This document shows, in pieces, positions 1-9,106 of a stretch of 64,000 nt of DNA (positions within the stretch are counted from its first letter, which is position 1; every line of letters begins with the position of its first letter). Location of the stretch: contig NC_011685.1 of NCBI RefSeq assembly GCF_000150955.2, forward strand, positions 434,001 to 498,000, given 5' to 3'. The notes beneath the pieces were generated by a model. That model ran no database searches. It worked only from the letters and a program-made list of their open reading frames with translations, and had not been told where the DNA came from. Source of the DNA: Phaeodactylum tricornutum CCAP 1055/1. Taxonomy: Eukaryota > Bacillariophyta > Bacillariophyceae > Surirellales > Neidiaceae. Made by a program: the position numbers and the translations under genes.

Positions 1-2
1 CA

Positions 3-599
3 AATTTTGACGAAGCAATGAACTGCTACCAAGAGGCTATTCGCATCTACCATGAAACACTCGGGCCTGGAAATGCAGCTGTAGCGGGAACCCTTGTCAT
101 GGTGGGAAGCATCCATTACAAACGCCGAAACCTGGACTCTGCGAAAATGTTCTATCGGGAAGCTCTTCGACTAAACAGGGATGCCTACGGCTTTCACCAC
201 CCAGATGTGGCTCCTATCCTCAAAAGTATTGGCACAATCCTCACAAAGAAAGGAGAATACCAAGAGGCATATGACATGTTTAGGGATGTACTTTCGATCA
301 AGTGCACGATTCATGGTACCGGTCATCCCGAGGTCGCTAGTGCCTACAAAAGCCTGGGGAATGTCCACTACAAGCTCGGTGAGCTTGCAGATGCGGAACG
401 ACAATATCGACATGCTCTGAATATTTTTCGACGTACTCGCGGAGAAGACCACGCCGATACAATTGCTGCTAAAACAACAATTGATCATATACGCTACTGG
501 ATGAAGGAGCGAGGCCAGCGAAAGCATGAGCAACGACAAGCTCGGAGCCGCGCCTTGTCGGAGGGACGAGATGAGGAAATTGATAAACGCAGTTTCTGA
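3..599 (+). CDS. Kinesin-light-chain-type TPR protein, 5' end outside window
   Basis: The frame is open to the left edge, so this is the C-terminal part of a longer gene; the first ATG inside the window (18) lies within a repeat and is not the start. The visible ~198 residues hold four 42-residue tetratricopeptide units of the kinesin-light-chain class, with recurrent A-x-x-x-Y/F-x-x-A-L helices and G-x-x-H-P-D/E-V turns (for example HHPDVAPIL and GHPEVASAY). A basic, Gln/Arg-rich tail follows. Such repeats are protein-binding scaffolds; the partner cannot be told. It is tail-to-tail with the uL1m gene. These KLC-like TPR proteins are numerous in diatoms, so no specific role is claimed. Confidence 0.8.
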   Translation, partial: NFDEAMNCYQEAIRIYHETLGPGNAAVAGTLVMVGSIHYKRRNLDSAKMFYREALRLNRDAYGFHHPDVAPILKSIGTILTKKGEYQEAYDMFRDVLSIKCTIHGTGHPEVASAYKSLGNVHYKLGELADAERQYRHALNIFRRTRGEDHADTIAAKTTIDHIRYWMKERGQRKHEQRQARSRALSEGRDEEIDKRSF

Positions 600-819
600 G
601 AGATGCGTTCGACAATTTGATTTGTATTGCAGACAGATATTTAAAGAGGTGGTCGAGTGGTGGATAGAATATACGATAGTATCCAGCGAATTCGTCCACA
701 TCGGCCGCCTGCTGATCAGATTTACCCTAAACTTGAAATTAATCATTGCCTATGTGCGATAGCGATTGCAGGGGTTTTATCTACAACCACCTAATTGGCG
801 TAGAGCTTACGATTCTAGT

Positions 820-1842
820 TCACGAGGTTGTGATTGAGTTCGTGGCTTGCTCGCTTGCTGCGGGCGGAACTTTATCGTCTGTCCCATTGCCTGACAGTGA
901 GTCCAAGGATGTCAAGAAAAAAGCCGAAGAGGGGTCGACCGTTCGCAAATCTAATTTCATTCCAGGGCCGCGCGTCGAAGAAACGAATGCACTCAATAGG
1001 TATTTTGCGTTTTTGGAAGGTGCCTTGGCTTTTCCCTTCGCCTTCTTCTTGGCCTTACCGTAGGCTTCGGGCTTCACGTCGTAAATTGCTTTCATGATCG
1101 CTCCAGTATTTTCCAAAAGTTTCTCCAATCCAAAGCTTCCCTTTCCGACAGGCACATGGACAATTCCGGCCTTTTCCGTTCGGAAGGGAGCGTCCCTCCC
1201 AGCAACATTGGTTTCTAGCGTTGTCAAAAGATCTTCTGGGGCAACAAGAGTCCCCGTTTTTGCGTTCGGCATAAGGCCACGAGGCCCTAAAAGGCGAGCC
1301 GCCCGTTTCGATAAGACAGACATCATTTCGTTGGTTCCAAGACTTCGTTCGAAGGAATCGACCGAAACTTCACCGGCTACAATCCGGTCGATTAGAGCTT
1401 CACCACCAGCGTGCAAGGCACCCGCTTTGATCGCCTTCTCCTGTAGTTCTTCGTCATTGGTAAAGACGACGCAGTTTATTGCTTTTCCAGTCCCGTGAGG
1501 AAGCGAGACGGAACCACGCAATGCCTGCCCGGGTTTTCGCGGATCCAAATTGAGGTTCAAAGCCATTTCAACCGTTTCATCCGGATGGCTGCAGGCGTCC
1601 TGCACAATGCCTTTGCGAGCTCGCTCGGGTGCGTTTTTTTCCCACTTCTTTTGACGGCTTTTCTTTCGCATTTCCACATCTTTCAATAAGTCGTCCAAAG
1701 CTTTGTCGATGGCGAATTCAGGAATGGGTCGGGGATGTGCACGTGAAATATAGGTTCTCAAGCATGCTACCGCCCAAATAGAAGGCTGGAGTTTCGGCTG
1801 CGACAGGAGTCTGCATGAAAGGCGAGCTACTGAAGAAATCAT
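820..1842 (-). CDS. Mitochondrial large-subunit ribosomal protein uL1 (L1)
   Basis: A 340-residue protein of the ribosomal L1 family. The family signature GPRGLMPNAKTGT lies near residue 190 and is preceded by the usual alpha/beta core (KAINCVVFTNDEE, then KAGALHAGGEALI). The first ~35 residues are rich in Arg, Ser and Leu with almost no acidic residues, as in a mitochondrial presequence, so the protein is expected in the mitochondrial 50S-like subunit at the L1 stalk. A Lys-rich insertion (about residue 262) and a ~50-residue Ser/Thr-rich tail extend beyond bacterial L1 (~230 aa). The start is the first ATG of the frame. A plastid destination is less likely because no signal peptide is visible. 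Confidence 0.9.
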   Translation of the reverse strand: MISSVARLSCRLLSQPKLQPSIWAVACLRTYISRAHPRPIPEFAIDKALDDLLKDVEMRKKSRQKKWEKNAPERARKGIVQDACSHPDETVEMALNLNLDPRKPGQALRGSVSLPHGTGKAINCVVFTNDEELQEKAIKAGALHAGGEALIDRIVAGEVSVDSFERSLGTNEMMSVLSKRAARLLGPRGLMPNAKTGTLVAPEDLLTTLETNVAGRDAPFRTEKAGIVHVPVGKGSFGLEKLLENTGAIMKAIYDVKPEAYGKAKKKAKGKAKAPSKNAKYLLSAFVSSTRGPGMKLDLRTVDPSSAFFLTSLDSLSGNGTDDKVPPAASEQATNSITTS

Positions 1843-2299
1843 GCTGTGTAATTTTCTGTCATACAGTTAGTGAAAGTGTATTGTGTAAAAAAATCTGGAC
1901 ACAGCAAGAATCACGCCAACGGCAGACGCAATCGATTGTCAACGCTTGTGAGACTATCCGAGAGTCTCACAAGCAGTGGTGAGATAACTTGTAGCGAGCG
2001 GTCGGCACAGGGTTCCGCGCTCCGGTGCAGAGCTTTCCATCTGTCCGTACAGCCGCCTGTCCGACGAAAAGAAAGGTAAACGGGTTCTGAGCATATCCTA
2101 ATCTCTACTATAGGTCAATCGTAAAGCCTACGCCCAACGATTTTTCCATGTCGTTTCATGCCAATCTTCTGGATTCACTATTTCAGCTATCTCGTACTAG
2201 ATAGGGAATGTTGGGTGTTAGCGAGTCCAGCTCAAGGTAGAGCACCGTCTGCATAGTTTTAAGCTCATACAGGTTCGAAGCCCCGACGGTAGACTTGCT
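1843..2299. other. Divergent intergenic region between uL1m and the RRM gene
   Basis: Head-to-head spacer that must hold both promoters. It contains an inverted pair around 1950-1975 (TGTGAGACT and AGTCTCACA, separated by about 9 nt) and the tRNA-like sequence annotated separately. No convincing protein-coding frame is seen. Confidence 0.5.
2221..2298 (+). tRNA. tRNA-like sequence with box A and box B; degenerate or unusual
   Basis: The first 7 nt (GCGAGTC) pair fully with the last 7 (GACTTGC, one G-T). A D-arm GCTC/GAGC lies at 2230-2243 and matches RNA polymerase III box A; GGTTCGAAGCC at 2272-2282 matches box B. However, no normal 5-bp anticodon stem and only a 2-bp T stem can be drawn. 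Instead CCGTC (2245-2249) pairs with GACGG (2285-2289). It could be a tRNA pseudogene, a tRNA-derived repeat head, or an intron-bearing tRNA I cannot fold by eye. It ends right at the ATG of the next gene, which is odd for a working tRNA gene. Confidence 0.35.
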
Positions 2300-4462
2300 A
2301 TGCAAAGGCGGATGTTTCTTCTGGCATCACATACTCCACTGGCTCGAAGTTTCGCCCGATACCGCTCGAGACGAATATCGATATTGGACACCATGGTCGT
2401 CGACTATCTGGGCTCCGAGTTCCAGGCCTTCCGCACCCAAAATATCACAAGTCGTTCCCGGCTTGATAATTCTCAGTCATTGAGTACTTTTACCTCGTTG
2501 CCTTCACTTCGCTGCTTTTCTTCGGCCGCTGCTAATGGTAAGGCCGAAACGTCATCAGCGGATTCCGCCACAGAATTTAACGCCGCCACCGTTGCCTCGA
2601 AAAAACGACTTTCGATGTTACGAAGACGCCGAAGGCATATCAAAGCATCGAAACAAAAATTATCGAAACAGAAGAACGCCGTGGAGTACGTTCCCATGGT
2701 TCCACGAAAACGTGATGCATACTTAGCTTTGTTCGACAGTTTGGCTTCACACCACGCCCTAAGCTGCATTGATGAAGCCCTAGATATACTGCGAAAGCTG
2801 GCCAAATCAATTGCTAATTCAGTCGTTCCTTTAATAACTGCTTTTGCCTCTACGTTGCATACCTCAAATTCAAGCCAGGTGCTACAGATACAAATCTTGG
2901 AGTTTTTGTTGTCGACCGAACGCAAAGCAAAAGAGATACCGAAAGGAGAGGTTGAGTCTACCGGCGCCGGCGAAGAAAGAGAGACTTATTTTAAAAAAGA
3001 CCACAAATCTGAAGAGACTGGTGCAACGGTAGTCCAGGTGTATAAGCATGCTCGGGAACGTGCTTTGGAACAAGAGCTCCTTTGGAAATCCAAATTCAAA
3101 GTGTCGGACCGAGTGGCAATACAGCGATTAAGATTACAGCAGCATCGAGAGAAATCTGACGATGATCTAGAAAAAGATGCCGTGGATTTGGTGGATTTTC
3201 TAAAAGATTCTCTAACAGCCCACCAATTCGATATGCTGGCCAAACTCTTCCAAAATTATACTTCGACAAACGATGGCATTGATGAGGACTCTACCGCCAA
3301 GAATGGCGAGGAAAGGGAACCCGCTACCTCAAGCAGAAAACGTGTTATGCGCAAGCTGTCGACCAAGCTGGAACGAGCTACCGGTACGCATTTTGCTTTA
3401 GTTGCCACCAAAGTTGCAAGTTTCTTCTATATGGATGACATCGAAGTATCGGAAGACGACAAGGTACTAAAGGCAAAGGAGAAATGGAAGTCGCAACGGG
3501 ACAAATTTGCTGATATTCTATTGCGCTTGCAAGAATTACTTGTGGAATGTATGGAAGAGATACGGTCTGAAATGTCAGCAGCTGGTACCGCTGATCCAAG
3601 CCTAGAAAATATTGTTGCTGGGATAAGGAAAAATTCAGACCTTGATCCACCTACCGAGCCAACGACAAAACCTTCTCTACCAAAGATACGACAACATCAC
3701 CTTGTCTTTGATGCCATGGTGTTGCACGAAGCGACAGAGGAGTGGTACCATACTGACGCTGCAGTTTCCGTTTTCAATTTACGGCCGTCAGAGAATATCG
3801 TCTTTGTAGACAATTTACCAATTGATATGTCAATTTCTGAGCTTGAAGATTTGTACCAGCGATGCGGAACGCTGCAGTCGGTGCAGATTTTCAATCAACG
3901 TCCTGATCTGGATCCCGGTCCTTTGAATAGAGCTCAATTACGGGATCGCGTAAAGCGTCAGGTGGGAAGCGTTAGTCTACGTCAGAAACGATGGCAGCGA
4001 CCACGCACACCAGTTTACGGAATTTTACAATTCGAGGACTCTGATGGTTACAGAGCAGCAGTGGACGATTCCCTGCGTACTTTTGGCATCGTAGTTCGCA
4101 AACATCCAATGCGCAGTATACGTGCGTCTGAGATGACTCGTCTTTATGTTGAAAGTGTACCAGCGGGTATCCCCGGTATCGATTTCGAGTACATGCTGAG
4201 TCAGCTGCTCAAACCGGAAGTGTTCGTTAGCCTTGATGTTGGACAAGACAAGAGTGCCATTGTGGGCAGCTGCGAAATCAAATTTCCTTCCTTCGAGATT
4301 GCTTGGGAATCCTATCAAAAGCTACAGGAACTTGAAGTACTTCAACAAAGAAACGAAGGAAGTGGATCTAAATTGACAGAGATAGATCACTGTACTCTTA
4401 ACTGGATGCGTACACCAAAAGACGCTAAAGGTTGGTGGTCGCGTCACTTGGGATTTGAGTAA
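2300..4462 (+). CDS. Mitochondrial RNA-recognition-motif protein
   Basis: 720 residues. The N-terminus is Arg/Ser-rich and ends in a typical mitochondrial processing region (RCFSSAA near residue 75). A long Lys/Glu-rich helical region follows. An RRM lies at about residues 495-600: RNP2-like IVFVDNLPID, then a beta-strand PVYGILQFED at the RNP1 position (aromatics partly lost). A second RRM-like fold may begin near 612 (TRLYVESVP). A mitochondrial role in RNA processing or translation is inferred. It has no recognised orthologue name. It is tail-to-tail with SRP68, 48 bp between stops. The ATG sits 2 nt past a tRNA-like sequence; an internal ATG at residue 32 is an alternative. Confidence 0.75.
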   Translation: MQRRMFLLASHTPLARSFARYRSRRISILDTMVVDYLGSEFQAFRTQNITSRSRLDNSQSLSTFTSLPSLRCFSSAAANGKAETSSADSATEFNAATVASKKRLSMLRRRRRHIKASKQKLSKQKNAVEYVPMVPRKRDAYLALFDSLASHHALSCIDEALDILRKLAKSIANSVVPLITAFASTLHTSNSSQVLQIQILEFLLSTERKAKEIPKGEVESTGAGEERETYFKKDHKSEETGATVVQVYKHARERALEQELLWKSKFKVSDRVAIQRLRLQQHREKSDDDLEKDAVDLVDFLKDSLTAHQFDMLAKLFQNYTSTNDGIDEDSTAKNGEEREPATSSRKRVMRKLSTKLERATGTHFALVATKVASFFYMDDIEVSEDDKVLKAKEKWKSQRDKFADILLRLQELLVECMEEIRSEMSAAGTADPSLENIVAGIRKNSDLDPPTEPTTKPSLPKIRQHHLVFDAMVLHEATEEWYHTDAAVSVFNLRPSENIVFVDNLPIDMSISELEDLYQRCGTLQSVQIFNQRPDLDPGPLNRAQLRDRVKRQVGSVSLRQKRWQRPRTPVYGILQFEDSDGYRAAVDDSLRTFGIVVRKHPMRSIRASEMTRLYVESVPAGIPGIDFEYMLSQLLKPEVFVSLDVGQDKSAIVGSCEIKFPSFEIAWESYQKLQELEVLQQRNEGSGSKLTEIDHCTLNWMRTPKDAKGWWSRHLGFE

Positions 4463-4510
4463 TCCCATTATGATTAAATAAAGTGACGCTAACAGTTAAA
4501 CACTCTTATC

Positions 4511-6226
4511 TCAGCTATTGAACCAGCCCAGAATACCTCCAGACTTTTTTGATTGATTTGCGGCCAGAACTTTATCAACTGCATCCATACTGAAATCTCC
4601 CCCAATGCGCTGCCACGCAATATCGTAGAATGTAGGCTTGCAGGGTATTGGGATAGTCATTGGAGGGTCATCTGCCATGACCATTCCGGCATCCAAATCG
4701 TTTAACCGAAGCCAGATGGGACGATTGGTCGATGAGGAATGGCTACCAGAAGACAATTCTACGTAGCGTCGAGCTTGCATTCGACAAGTCATTGTCTTTA
4801 TCTTTGTTTGCAAACCTTTCATTTGTTGCATGTGTGCATCGCTGTCATCCAGATCACAAGCAGCTACCTCTTCTTCAGCGCGTGTGGCTAGCTTGTGAGC
4901 CTGCTTGAGCAATGCTAAAACTTGCATCGGGGTGCCATCTAGAACAAATTCAAACAGACGAGCGACATGAAAGCAGCGCAAAGCCCGAATGCGTACAACG
5001 TGGGCCTGTGCCTCCAGCCAGTAAGGATCTTCTTCAACGGCCAGGGCATTCAGCCCTTCGCCTTCCTGCTGACTAGGCAGATCTGCCATGGCCTGCACAT
5101 TTCGCAAAAGTGTGTCGTACACGTGAACAATTTCAGCATCGTCTTTCAATTTATCGATAAGCTGCTCTTGGTGCGAACGCATGACCGAAAGTTTTTTGTA
5201 ATTGAAATAGCCCTTGAGGGCTAACAGCTCATCCCGTTTCGCTTGGATGGCAGGTCCAGCAGGCAAGGACTCGTAGTGGGCATAGTCAGACTGGATCACA
5301 TGCAAAGCTTCGTCTAAGTCTGAAAGCAACTGCAGAAAGCGCGTTTCATCTAGTTCTTGTGCATGTGCCAGCTCCTGTTCCATCTTCAAGTACAACACGG
5401 ACAGCTGCTTGTACGACCCCAAAGAAACAACTTTTCCTCGAAATGCGATGTTTATACCATCCGTTGTAGCCTTAGTCGATGCGCCGGTGCTACTTGCAGA
5501 GTCTTCAAGTTCCAAGGAGTCTAGTTCGTCACGAGCTTCGTACTGGCAAAATCGTACTAGCGGACGAATATACGTTTCGGCTTTGGTAGTCCAAACATCG
5601 GCAGCCGCCAAGCCGTCAGGAGAGCCCTCCGTCGATGCCGTTTGTGCCAAGTCTATCAAAGTGGTCATAGCAGCCCTGAACGATCGATAGGCATCCGCGT
5701 GCCTCTTTTGCTCGAGATGCTTGTTCGCGAGCATCCAAGCTTGGTAAGCCAGGCACTCTTGAACGGTATTTGCGTCACAGCAGGTACCGGCCAGCTCGGA
5801 GAGCTGGCTAGCCCAATGCAATGCCTTATTCAATCGTCGCATTACATTCGAGTGTGGGCTTTTCTTTTTAGTTACAGACACCAGGCTTTGCTGCTGCTGC
5901 AATTCACACGCCGTCGCCCAGGCCCGTTCAGCTTGGCACACAACGTTCCAGAGTACATTTTCGTGATCTACAGTTCGCGGGACATCGCGGTGACAGTACG
6001 CGTGGCGACGCCCCGAAGCTCCTTCGACGTATTTGTGGTTGTGCGTCAACATAGACCGGACGGGCTTGGCGTGGCGGATCCGATGGAGACGAGCGGTGCA
6101 AAAACGATGATACGACGCGTAGTCCTGATGAGGAATGCCGTGTGACGATTGCGCCCGATCCAAAAACCAAAAGAGCCGCAGCGAGAAAGGCTTGGTACCT
6201 TCCGTAACACCGTCATCGGCCGTCAT
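4511..6226 (-). CDS. SRP68: Signal recognition particle subunit SRP68
   Basis: 571 residues. The N-terminal block GIPHQDYASYHRFCTARLHR followed by ERAWATACEL matches the RNA-binding region of SRP68, which binds 7SL RNA as a dimer with SRP72 and helps couple targeting to translation arrest. TPR-like helices fill the middle. The C-terminal part, which binds SRP72, is present but shorter than in animals (~620 aa). The start is the first ATG of the frame. The protein should act in the cytosol on ribosomes making secretory, and in a diatom also plastid-bound, preproteins, since those enter through the ER. Confidence 0.9.
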   Translation of the reverse strand: MTADDGVTEGTKPFSLRLFWFLDRAQSSHGIPHQDYASYHRFCTARLHRIRHAKPVRSMLTHNHKYVEGASGRRHAYCHRDVPRTVDHENVLWNVVCQAERAWATACELQQQQSLVSVTKKKSPHSNVMRRLNKALHWASQLSELAGTCCDANTVQECLAYQAWMLANKHLEQKRHADAYRSFRAAMTTLIDLAQTASTEGSPDGLAAADVWTTKAETYIRPLVRFCQYEARDELDSLELEDSASSTGASTKATTDGINIAFRGKVVSLGSYKQLSVLYLKMEQELAHAQELDETRFLQLLSDLDEALHVIQSDYAHYESLPAGPAIQAKRDELLALKGYFNYKKLSVMRSHQEQLIDKLKDDAEIVHVYDTLLRNVQAMADLPSQQEGEGLNALAVEEDPYWLEAQAHVVRIRALRCFHVARLFEFVLDGTPMQVLALLKQAHKLATRAEEEVAACDLDDSDAHMQQMKGLQTKIKTMTCRMQARRYVELSSGSHSSSTNRPIWLRLNDLDAGMVMADDPPMTIPIPCKPTFYDIAWQRIGGDFSMDAVDKVLAANQSKKSGGILGWFNS

Positions 6227-6855
6227 GCCACAATTTGATCTTTGCCGATGAAATTATTGTAAGTGCAGATCCCCGGAGCCAAGAAAGTACCGCCTAGACT
6301 CAAGCTACCAGAAATTGTGTATGGAAATTTACGGAGAGCGCAGCGACTTCGATTGGAACAGCTACGCAACGTGAAGATGGGCAAATAACCCACCTTCGAG
6401 ACAATTTTGGCTCTGCGGCTTGACAGTTAAAGGACTTACGCGTACAGCGTACGGACGAAACAAAGTTACTCGATCTAGGTGCAGTTAGCTTGTTCGCAGA
6501 GTATCATCTTTCTATTTCCACAATGAAATCCCCCCTCCCCCCCACACGGTCATAACATACAGCGATATTCAATCATAGAAAAGAGAGGAGAGGACGCGCT
6601 ATGTTATATTAACAGTGAGAGGCGAAATCCCTCGCAAATTGGCCTGGTGAATACTGTGAAAGACAGTGAGTAAAACCCTATGTCCGGGTTAATTTAGAGG
6701 TAGTCACTTCCAGTGACTGTGATAATGCGATGTTGTGGTGCTTCTTTCGTTTGGAACCCCTCACTGCAGCGAAGAAACAGAAAAGCGCTCTTGCCGTCCT
6801 AGGCCAACACTTGGACTTGCTGCTTCTGGTTGAACCCGTCGACCAAATTCGCAGG
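6227..6855. other. Divergent SRP68 / PP6 promoter region
   Basis: Head-to-head spacer. It holds a C-rich tract around 6530-6542 and one copy of the nonamer TGACTGTGA at 6714-6722. ATGs at 6725 and 6730 precede the preferred PP6 start at 6856; 6730 is in frame with it. Confidence 0.5.
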
Positions 6856-7815
6856 ATGCCGCTCGATGTCGACGAATGCCTTGAAACTCTTAAGTCGGGT
6901 GAGTGCGTTTCCGAGAATTCGCTCAAGCTGCTCTGTCAGGGCGTTTCGGAATTGTTGACCGAAGAATCAAACGTCCAGCCCGTCCTCAGCCCCGTGACGA
7001 TTGTTGGCGATTTACATGGCCAAGTATTCGATCTGCTGAATCTCCTCAAAGTTGGCGGGTGGCCTCCAGACACACGCTATATTTTCCTTGGAGACTTCGT
7101 TGATCGTGGACACAATTCTGTCGAAACCTTGTCTCTCTTATTGGCCCTCAAACTCAAATATCCGGGGCATATTACTTTGCTGCGAGGAAACCACGAATCT
7201 CGGCAAGTGACACAAGTTTACGGCTTTTACGATGAATGCTTGCGAAAATACGGAAACGCGTCGCCTTGGCGGCACTGTGTTACATGCTTTGATACCTTTG
7301 GTATAGCCGCGCTGATTGACGAACAGGTGCTTTGTGTGCATGGTGGCCTGTCGCCAGATGTCCGTACATTGGATCAAGTAAGAGCAATTGACAGAAATCA
7401 AGAAATCCCGCACGAGGGAGCCTTCTGTGATTTAGTTTGGAGCGATCCGGAAGACATTAGTGTTGCTTGGCAAATGTCACCCCGGGGTGCTGGGTATCTT
7501 TTTGGCAAGCGTGTAACGGACGAGTTCCACGAAGTAAATGGGCTTCAGTTGATAGCTAGAGCGCATCAGCTTGTCATGGAAGGGAGAAAGTATCATTTTG
7601 ATGATCGCCTAGTAACAGTTTGGAGTGCACCGAATTATTGCTACAGATGTGGAAACGTGGCCGCTATCCTGGAAATTGGTGGCAAGCCTGGAAACGATAC
7701 TGAAGGCTTTGAAGGAAGCATTCCGCAGAGATTTCAGTTTTTCCGCGAAACAGAAGTGTCTATGCATGGACCAAAAGGCGAAGAGAGAGCCCAGTTGGTT
7801 CCGTATTTCCTGTAG
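6856..7815 (+). CDS. PPP6C: PP2A-family Ser/Thr phosphatase, PP6-type catalytic subunit
   Basis: 319 residues from the chosen ATG (human PP6C is 305). All metal-ligand motifs of the PPP fold are present: GDLHGQ, GDFVDRG, GNHE, then the HGGLSPD loop and [11 protein letters not shown] near the C-terminus. The N-terminus [10 protein letters not shown] and the segment [11 protein letters not shown] follow PP6 rather than PP2A or PP4. It ends PYFL, the tail whose last Leu is carboxymethylated in this group. An in-frame ATG at 6730 would add 42 unconserved residues, so 6856 is preferred. PP6 acts in mitosis and DNA damage control with SAPS-type subunits. Tail-to-tail with the next gene, only 31 bp between stops. 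Confidence 0.9.
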   Translation: MPLDVDECLETLKSGECVSENSLKLLCQGVSELLTEESNVQPVLSPVTIVGDLHGQVFDLLNLLKVGGWPPDTRYIFLGDFVDRGHNSVETLSLLLALKLKYPGHITLLRGNHESRQVTQVYGFYDECLRKYGNASPWRHCVTCFDTFGIAALIDEQVLCVHGGLSPDVRTLDQVRAIDRNQEIPHEGAFCDLVWSDPEDISVAWQMSPRGAGYLFGKRVTDEFHEVNGLQLIARAHQLVMEGRKYHFDDRLVTVWSAPNYCYRCGNVAAILEIGGKPGNDTEGFEGSIPQRFQFFRETEVSMHGPKGEERAQLVPYFL

Positions 7816-7846
7816 TTACAGTAGCTAACTGTTACTGTCAAATTGG

Positions 7847-8581
7847 TCACTCGTAAAGTGGTTCATAGCTAGGGATGTTTCCTTTTCCATCGCAGTCTAC
7901 GCATTTTAGCACTTGCTCCCCTTTGCATCGAAAGCAAAATCTCGCGTCCCTCAGTGGACCGCGATCGGCTCTTTGGATCTCCTCCAAGGTCGTCCATCCT
8001 TTTCGCCACAAGCCTTTGTTCTTGAGCTCGTTAAGAGATATCCATGAGTCCTTCACATTCCCGCAAATGTTGATGATGCGACATTCCAGAGTTTCCTTTC
8101 TGGTGGAGCCCCTAGTCTCCACGATTGTGTGTTGGCGGTGTCCGTTCCGGATTTCCACCGAGGTCCATTTGCTACCAATCAGCCGAGAGGCTTGTATCGT
8201 GTTTGTTTCGCGTTGGCCCGTTTGTCGAATAACACCTCGGCCTTCACAGACTGTACAGCGTACCACCCCACGGCCGCGACAGCATTCGCAGGAACGAGGA
8301 GGCCGATTGAAGCGAATGGGACCATAGGGTGTGTCAACCCGAGCAGGAGTAGGTTCACGAAGTGCTTTGCGTTTTTCGCGGCGGATTTTTTTCCCGCGTA
8401 GTCCCATGAGTAGGCATGTTGATTCTCGAGTCGCAGCCTTATGCATGGTAGAAGGATATGGACCGGATCTTTTTGGCCAAAGTTGGGAATGGAGTACCCA
8501 TCCTTCCGTTATTTTCTGCACTGCAAGGAGCGACAATAAATACACCAGCATCGGAGGCTTCCGTGTTATGTGAGGACGCAT
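7847..8581 (-). CDS. Plastid-type protein with DnaJ-like CXXCXGXG zinc finger
   Basis: 244 residues. Two CXXCXGXG units (CECCRGRG, CTVCEGRG) lie near residues 98-116, and two more near the C-terminus (CFRCKGEQ, which is imperfect, and CVDCDGKG), so four zinc-knuckle units in all, as in DnaJ type I fingers and plastid BSD2-like assembly factors, but without a J domain. An N-terminal hydrophobic stretch (LVYLLSLLAV) followed by Gly-Trp and a Ser/Arg-rich stretch resembles a heterokont plastid bipartite signal with Trp at +1. A thiol-dependent or chaperone-like role in plastid complex assembly is inference. Met11 is an equally good start and would leave a cleaner signal peptide. Confidence 0.75.
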   Translation of the reverse strand: MRPHITRKPPMLVYLLSLLAVQKITEGWVLHSQLWPKRSGPYPSTMHKAATRESTCLLMGLRGKKIRREKRKALREPTPARVDTPYGPIRFNRPPRSCECCRGRGVVRCTVCEGRGVIRQTGQRETNTIQASRLIGSKWTSVEIRNGHRQHTIVETRGSTRKETLECRIINICGNVKDSWISLNELKNKGLWRKGWTTLEEIQRADRGPLRDARFCFRCKGEQVLKCVDCDGKGNIPSYEPLYE

Positions 8582-9106
8582 GATTACTTACGATTGCTGC
8601 TGAAAGAGGGCGGCCGAATTATTGCTCTATTCATCTTATTTTAACGGCCTCTCTTTTACTGGAAAGGTCTTAACTGTAAAAAGGTTTTTCTAATGATATT
8701 CATCGCCATGGTGGTGGCGCACATGGTGGTGTTCCGTGTCAAAAGTCGTGGTCAGGTTTCTTCCGCCCCATCCAATCTGATTTAAAGTTTTGAATGTTTC
8801 CTGTTTTCTTTGAACCTTCATCTTTATATTTAGGAAATGTATGTTTAAATTCAAACGAATTTATGCTTTTACTCTAGCTAGCTACTCTTTAGAGCTCCCT
8901 TAATCTCGAACGAGAGGGCTGTGGCTGTTTTCGGAAAACGGATTTTCAACAGAGATGAGAAGAATTTCGAGTAGAGTTTACTGTCTGTGATGTAGATAGC
9001 ATACATCACAGAAATCGAGTAGTCACATAGGAAGGTCTGTAAACCTTTCCTTTTTTGGAAGACAGCATCTTGACAAGAGGTCGTTATAAGCAAGGACATC
9101 CATGGC
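8582..9106. other. Divergent intergenic region with a perfect hairpin
   Basis: Spacer between the DnaJ-finger gene and the sulfotransferase. The notable structure is the 10-bp inverted repeat at 8985-9011, annotated separately. No coding frame is supported. Confidence 0.5.
8985..9011. repeat. Perfect 10-bp inverted repeat with 7-nt loop
   Basis: CTGTGATGTA, loop GATAGCA, then TACATCACAG. It lies about 96 bp before the sulfotransferase ATG and could be a stem-loop in the mRNA leader or a dyad for a dimeric regulator. A 20-base perfect dyad is unlikely by chance at a given spot, but the function is unknown. Confidence 0.7.

Noticed and set aside
171-746. 191-codon minus-strand frame opposite the TPR gene
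   Set aside because: Mirror of a well-supported coding strand, no motif.
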